Source of the DNA: Methanoculleus sp.
Lineage (GTDB): Archaea > Halobacteriota > Methanomicrobia > Methanomicrobiales > Methanoculleaceae
Direction: 5' to 3'
Length of the DNA: 6,861 nt
Assembly (NCBI GenBank): GCA_028698765.1
Contig: JAQVVW010000071.1
Location: forward strand, 1 to 6,861
Made by a program: the position numbers and the translations under genes
Notes under the pieces: model-generated
Database searches by the model: none
What the model was told of the DNA's origin: nothing
The model's input: only the letters and a program-made list of their open reading frames with translations
Shown here: positions 4,353 through 6,861 of the stretch, in pieces
How positions within the stretch are numbered: position 1 is the stretch's first letter
Layout: every line of letters begins with the position of its first letter

Positions 4353-6560
4353 TCACCCCTCCACGCTCCCGCCGTAGATGACCTGCCCGAAGCTGATGCA
4401 CCCGTCCCCGAGCGGGTAGTCCTTATTCATGATGAACTCGAGCCCGGCGGCGAGCACGCTGTCCCGGATCGTCTCCCGGATCGCCTTATTATACGCCACG
4501 CCGCCCGAGAGCGCCACCCGCGGAATCCCCCGCTCCTCTGCCGCCCTGACGGCCATCGCGGCGACGCCTCTTGCCAGGTTGTGCTGGATCGATGCGGCGA
4601 TATCGTTCACCCGCTCCCCGGCGGCGGATCGCCGGTAGGCCTCAAGAAGGAGCGAACGGGTCGAGAGGACCTCACAGCCGCCGTCGTGGAGAAACTCAAG
4701 ATCCCAGGGCGAAGCCCTCCCGGCATGCGCCGACGACTCAAGTTTCATCGCCGGCTCCCCGTCGTAAGTCCGCTCCCGGCAGATCCCGAGGAGGGCTGCG
4801 GCGGCATCCAGCACCCTCCCCGTGCTCGAGGTCGCGGCGACGTTCAACCCTCGTTCCACCTGCCGGACGAGGACGGCAAGTTCCATCTCGCTCCAGCCCC
4901 GCGATGCAAGGAGATCCTGGACTTCGGACGTCGGCAGGATGCCGTAGAGCATCCGTTCCGGGAACCGGGTGGCGAGGTCGCCGCCCGGCATCGGGACGGC
5001 CTCGAGATGGGCGACCCGGTCGAGATAGGGAACCTCCCCGGCAAATACCTCGCCGCCCCAGATTGTCCCATCATCGCCGTAGCCCACCCCGTCGATCGCG
5101 ATCCCGACGCACTCCTCCCGGGTTGCTGCGGCGATGTGCGCCCGGTGGTGCTGGACGGCGAGGAGTTGTGCCCCTGTCGCATCGGCAACCTCCCTCGCGT
5201 AGCGGGTCGAGAGGAACTGCGGGTGGAGGTCGTGGACGATCCGGTCGTAGCGTGCGCCGGTGAGGCCTCCGAGTCTCTCCGCCGTCTCCTGCAGGTAGGC
5301 AAGCGTCTGGGGGTTCCTGACGTTTCCGACGTGGGGAGAGGTGATGCAGAAGCCATTTTTATAGATGGAGATGTTTGCGTTCAGTTCCGGGCCGACGCCA
5401 AGGATGCATCCTTTGCCGAGGTCTATCGCCTCTCGCTTCGGGGCGAGGCCGCGGGAGAGCCGGATGATGTAACCGTCCCGGACGACGGAGTCGTCGCATC
5501 GGTTGACGATCCGGCGGTTGTGGGTGAGGATATAGTCCGCCTGCCCGGGAAGCCGCTCAAGAGCGGTTGCGAGATCGGTGGTCATCGGGTAGCCCGGCAG
5601 GTTCGCGCTCGTCATGATGAGGAGCGGGTGGGCGAGTTCTGCAAAGAGGAGGTGGTGCAGCCCGGTGTAGGGGAGCATGCACCCGATGGTGTGGAGGCTC
5701 GATATCCCCGGGTGGGACGCGGGGTCGCGCTTATCGAGCACGATGATCGGGCGGGCCCGGGAATGGAGGATCTGCCGCTCTTCGTCCGGGACGATCGCGA
5801 TCCGCTCCACCTCCTCTGCGGTCGCCATCACCGCGAGGGGCTGCTCCGTCCGGCCGAGGCGGCGTTTCAGAACCCCTGCCGCTTCTTCGATGCAGGCGAT
5901 ATGAAATCCCCCGATCCCATGGATGGCGACGATCGAGCCTGCATCAAGGAGGGCCGCTGCTTCCTGGATGGGGTCCCCTGCGACCGGTGTTCCGTCGGCC
6001 GAAAGAAGGGTGAGGCGCGGCCCGCAGGTCGCACAGGCGATCGTCTGGGCGTGGTGGCGGCGGCATGACGGGTCGGTGTACTCGCTCTCGCAGGCGGGGC
6101 AGACCGGAAACTCCGCCATCGACGTCCGCTCCCGGTCGTAGGGAATGGTGTTGATGATGCTGTACCGGGGGCCGCAGTTGACGCAGGACGTTGCCCAGTA
6201 ACCCTCGTATCGGCCTCCTCGCGTGAAAATATCGGCGATGCAGTCGTCGCAGATGGCGACATCGGTCGGGATGAACCCCGAGTGGCTCCCGGAGTTGCTC
6301 TCGAGGATGGTAAACCCTTCGGTCTCTTTGCCGCGCAGATTCTGGACATCTACGGAATCTATTTGAGATAGTGGCGTTCCTCTGGAAACAGCCTCCAGGA
6401 ACTCCTCGAAGCGTTCGCCGGACGCGTGAATCTCGACCTCGCTCCCGAGGTTTTTGACCGTCCCCGTGATCCCGAATTCCCGCGCTTTTGCATAGACGAA
6501 GGGGCGAAACCCGACTCCCTGGACGATGCCCCGGATGATGATCGTGCCACTGGTACGCAT
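4353..6560 (-). CDS. hypF: Carbamoyltransferase HypF, [NiFe]-hydrogenase maturation
   Basis: Cytoplasmic enzyme that converts carbamoyl phosphate and ATP to carbamoyl-adenylate and passes the carbamoyl group to the C-terminal cysteine of HypE. There it becomes the cyanide ligand of the [NiFe] centre. The product is 735 residues, slightly short of the usual 750-770 but complete. Domains in order are: acylphosphatase (1-90, RGIVQGVGFRPFVY, with catalytic R19 and N37); two zinc-finger-like units (C104/C107 with C126/C129, and C154/C157 with C176/C179); a YrdC-like domain (about 195-380, ending HNRRIVNRCDDSVVR); and a Kae1/TobZ-like domain (about 385-735) with HDLHPQFLSTRYA, the metal-binding HHRAH (H471 and H475) and ALSGGVAYNKAIRE. 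The ATG at 6560 has no clear Shine-Dalgarno, suggesting a short leader or leaderless mRNA. No other hyp gene is visible beside it. The family is certain. Confidence 0.97.
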   Translation of the reverse strand: MRTSGTIIIRGIVQGVGFRPFVYAKAREFGITGTVKNLGSEVEIHASGERFEEFLEAVSRGTPLSQIDSVDVQNLRGKETEGFTILESNSGSHSGFIPTDVAICDDCIADIFTRGGRYEGYWATSCVNCGPRYSIINTIPYDRERTSMAEFPVCPACESEYTDPSCRRHHAQTIACATCGPRLTLLSADGTPVAGDPIQEAAALLDAGSIVAIHGIGGFHIACIEEAAGVLKRRLGRTEQPLAVMATAEEVERIAIVPDEERQILHSRARPIIVLDKRDPASHPGISSLHTIGCMLPYTGLHHLLFAELAHPLLIMTSANLPGYPMTTDLATALERLPGQADYILTHNRRIVNRCDDSVVRDGYIIRLSRGLAPKREAIDLGKGCILGVGPELNANISIYKNGFCITSPHVGNVRNPQTLAYLQETAERLGGLTGARYDRIVHDLHPQFLSTRYAREVADATGAQLLAVQHHRAHIAAATREECVGIAIDGVGYGDDGTIWGGEVFAGEVPYLDRVAHLEAVPMPGGDLATRFPERMLYGILPTSEVQDLLASRGWSEMELAVLVRQVERGLNVAATSSTGRVLDAAAALLGICRERTYDGEPAMKLESSAHAGRASPWDLEFLHDGGCEVLSTRSLLLEAYRRSAAGERVNDIAASIQHNLARGVAAMAVRAAEERGIPRVALSGGVAYNKAIRETIRDSVLAAGLEFIMNKDYPLGDGCISFGQVIYGGSVEG

Positions 6561-6617
6561 TGAGATTTCAGCAAAAATTTATGGAGTTATACCGCCATAT
6601 AATAATAGGGTATCGCA
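6561..6617. promoter_or_regulatory. 57-bp divergent promoter region of hypF and the ArsR-like gene
   Basis: This AT-rich gap holds a TATA-like sequence for each direction. TATTATTATATGG on the - strand (6607-6595) would place the hypF transcript start near 6576. AAAAATTTATGG on the + strand (6573-6584) would place the rightward start near 6605. Neither gene has a good Shine-Dalgarno. The two promoters overlap within one regulator footprint. The assignment of boxes is inference. Confidence 0.5.
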
Positions 6618-6861
6618 GTGACGGGACATATTAAAATTCTTAACGATCCGGTGGAACTGGTTCCTCTTCTCATAACGTTCAATAATGCCGATTACAAGAA
6701 GATCTACGAACTCCTGAACAAAGCCTGGCTGACCGAAGAAGACCTTGCGGCGCATGCCGACCCCTCTATAGTGGCCGAGTGCCTCTCTATCCTCAAAAAG
6801 GGAAACCTGATCGAAGAGCAGTGGCGGATGCCGAAGCCCGGAGAAAAGCCGACAAAGGAGT
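6618..6861 (+). CDS. ArsR-like winged-helix transcriptional regulator, N-terminal part, cut by the window edge
   Basis: The first 81 residues are visible and the frame is still open at the window end. The start is GTG 6618; a TAG at 6606-6608 closes the frame upstream and no ATG lies between. The sequence has the layout of an ArsR-type winged helix: a helix around residues 26-35 (YKKIYELLNK), a helix-turn-helix at about 39-61 (TEEDLAAHADPSIVAECLSI, then LKKG) and a wing beginning at LIEEQW. No metal-binding cysteine pair is seen in this part; only C55, in the presumed recognition helix, is present. The ligand is unknown. It is divergent from hypF with 57 bp between the starts, so it may control hypF or itself. 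No Shine-Dalgarno precedes the GTG, which suggests a leaderless or short-leader transcript. Confidence 0.85.
   Translation, partial: MTGHIKILNDPVELVPLLITFNNADYKKIYELLNKAWLTEEDLAAHADPSIVAECLSILKKGNLIEEQWRMPKPGEKPTKE

Noticed and set aside
4122..6068. Long open frame on the + strand (about 648 codons) with AGGAGGT ahead of its ATG
   Set aside because: Most of it lies antisense to hypF, whose protein has every expected motif. The predicted product is a Pro/Arg/Asp-rich chain with no recognisable domain, as antisense frames of GC-rich genes often are.
1..6861. CRISPR arrays, tRNA or rRNA genes, insertion sequences
   Set aside because: No regularly spaced repeats, no tRNA-like cloverleaf and no transposase or terminal inverted repeats were found by reading both strands.

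Overview
The window looks like a chromosomal segment of a GC-rich methanogenic archaeon, most likely of the order Methanomicrobiales; Methanoculleus is my best guess, an inference from composition and gene content rather than a database match. The archaeal evidence is direct: an L1-L10-L12 ribosomal cluster whose L10 and L12 both end in the archaeal/eukaryotic P-stalk tail (acidic stretch, then [10 protein letters not shown]), Shine-Dalgarno sites of the GGTGAT type, and a TATA-box promoter. HypF, a maturase for [NiFe]-hydrogenases, fits a hydrogenotrophic methanogen.

Layout. (1) Bases 1-1851, + strand: the 3' part of rpl1, then rpl10 (overlapping it by one base) and rpl12, ending in a T-rich archaeal terminator. 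The last 54 bases of rpl10 and rpl12 are identical, including every synonymous position. (2) Bases 1950-3791, - strand: a two-gene operon convergent with the ribosomal genes. A YwgA-like winged-helix protein is transcribed first from a clear TATA promoter, followed by an HD-domain phosphohydrolase of the COG1078/SAMHD1-like type. The HD gene has no ATG, GTG or TTG that would give a full-length product. The best start is an ACG five bases after a GGTGAT site that overlaps the stop of the first gene. (3) Bases 3792-4352: a long spacer with an AT-rich half, one possible 39-codon gene on the - strand with a strong ribosome-binding site that could be masked by a hairpin, and a GC-rich double hairpin. 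No convincing large gene is present there. (4) Bases 4353-6560, - strand: a complete hypF. (5) Bases 6618-6861, + strand: the start of an ArsR-like winged-helix regulator, divergent from hypF across only 57 bp.

How the genes fit together. Region 1 builds the ribosomal stalk base (L1 and L10) and the L12 copies that recruit translation factors. Region 2 pairs a probable DNA-binding protein with a probable nucleotide phosphohydrolase. I recall a similar neighbour pair (ywgA/ywfO) in Bacillus, so this may be an old functional module whose role is unknown. HypF makes the thiocarboxamide precursor of the cyanide ligands of the [NiFe] centre. The divergent regulator could share control with it, but nothing in the sequence proves that. 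The most unusual observations are the missing canonical start of the HD gene, the identical L10/L12 tails, the possible hidden small gene, and the compact hypF/regulator intergenic region.
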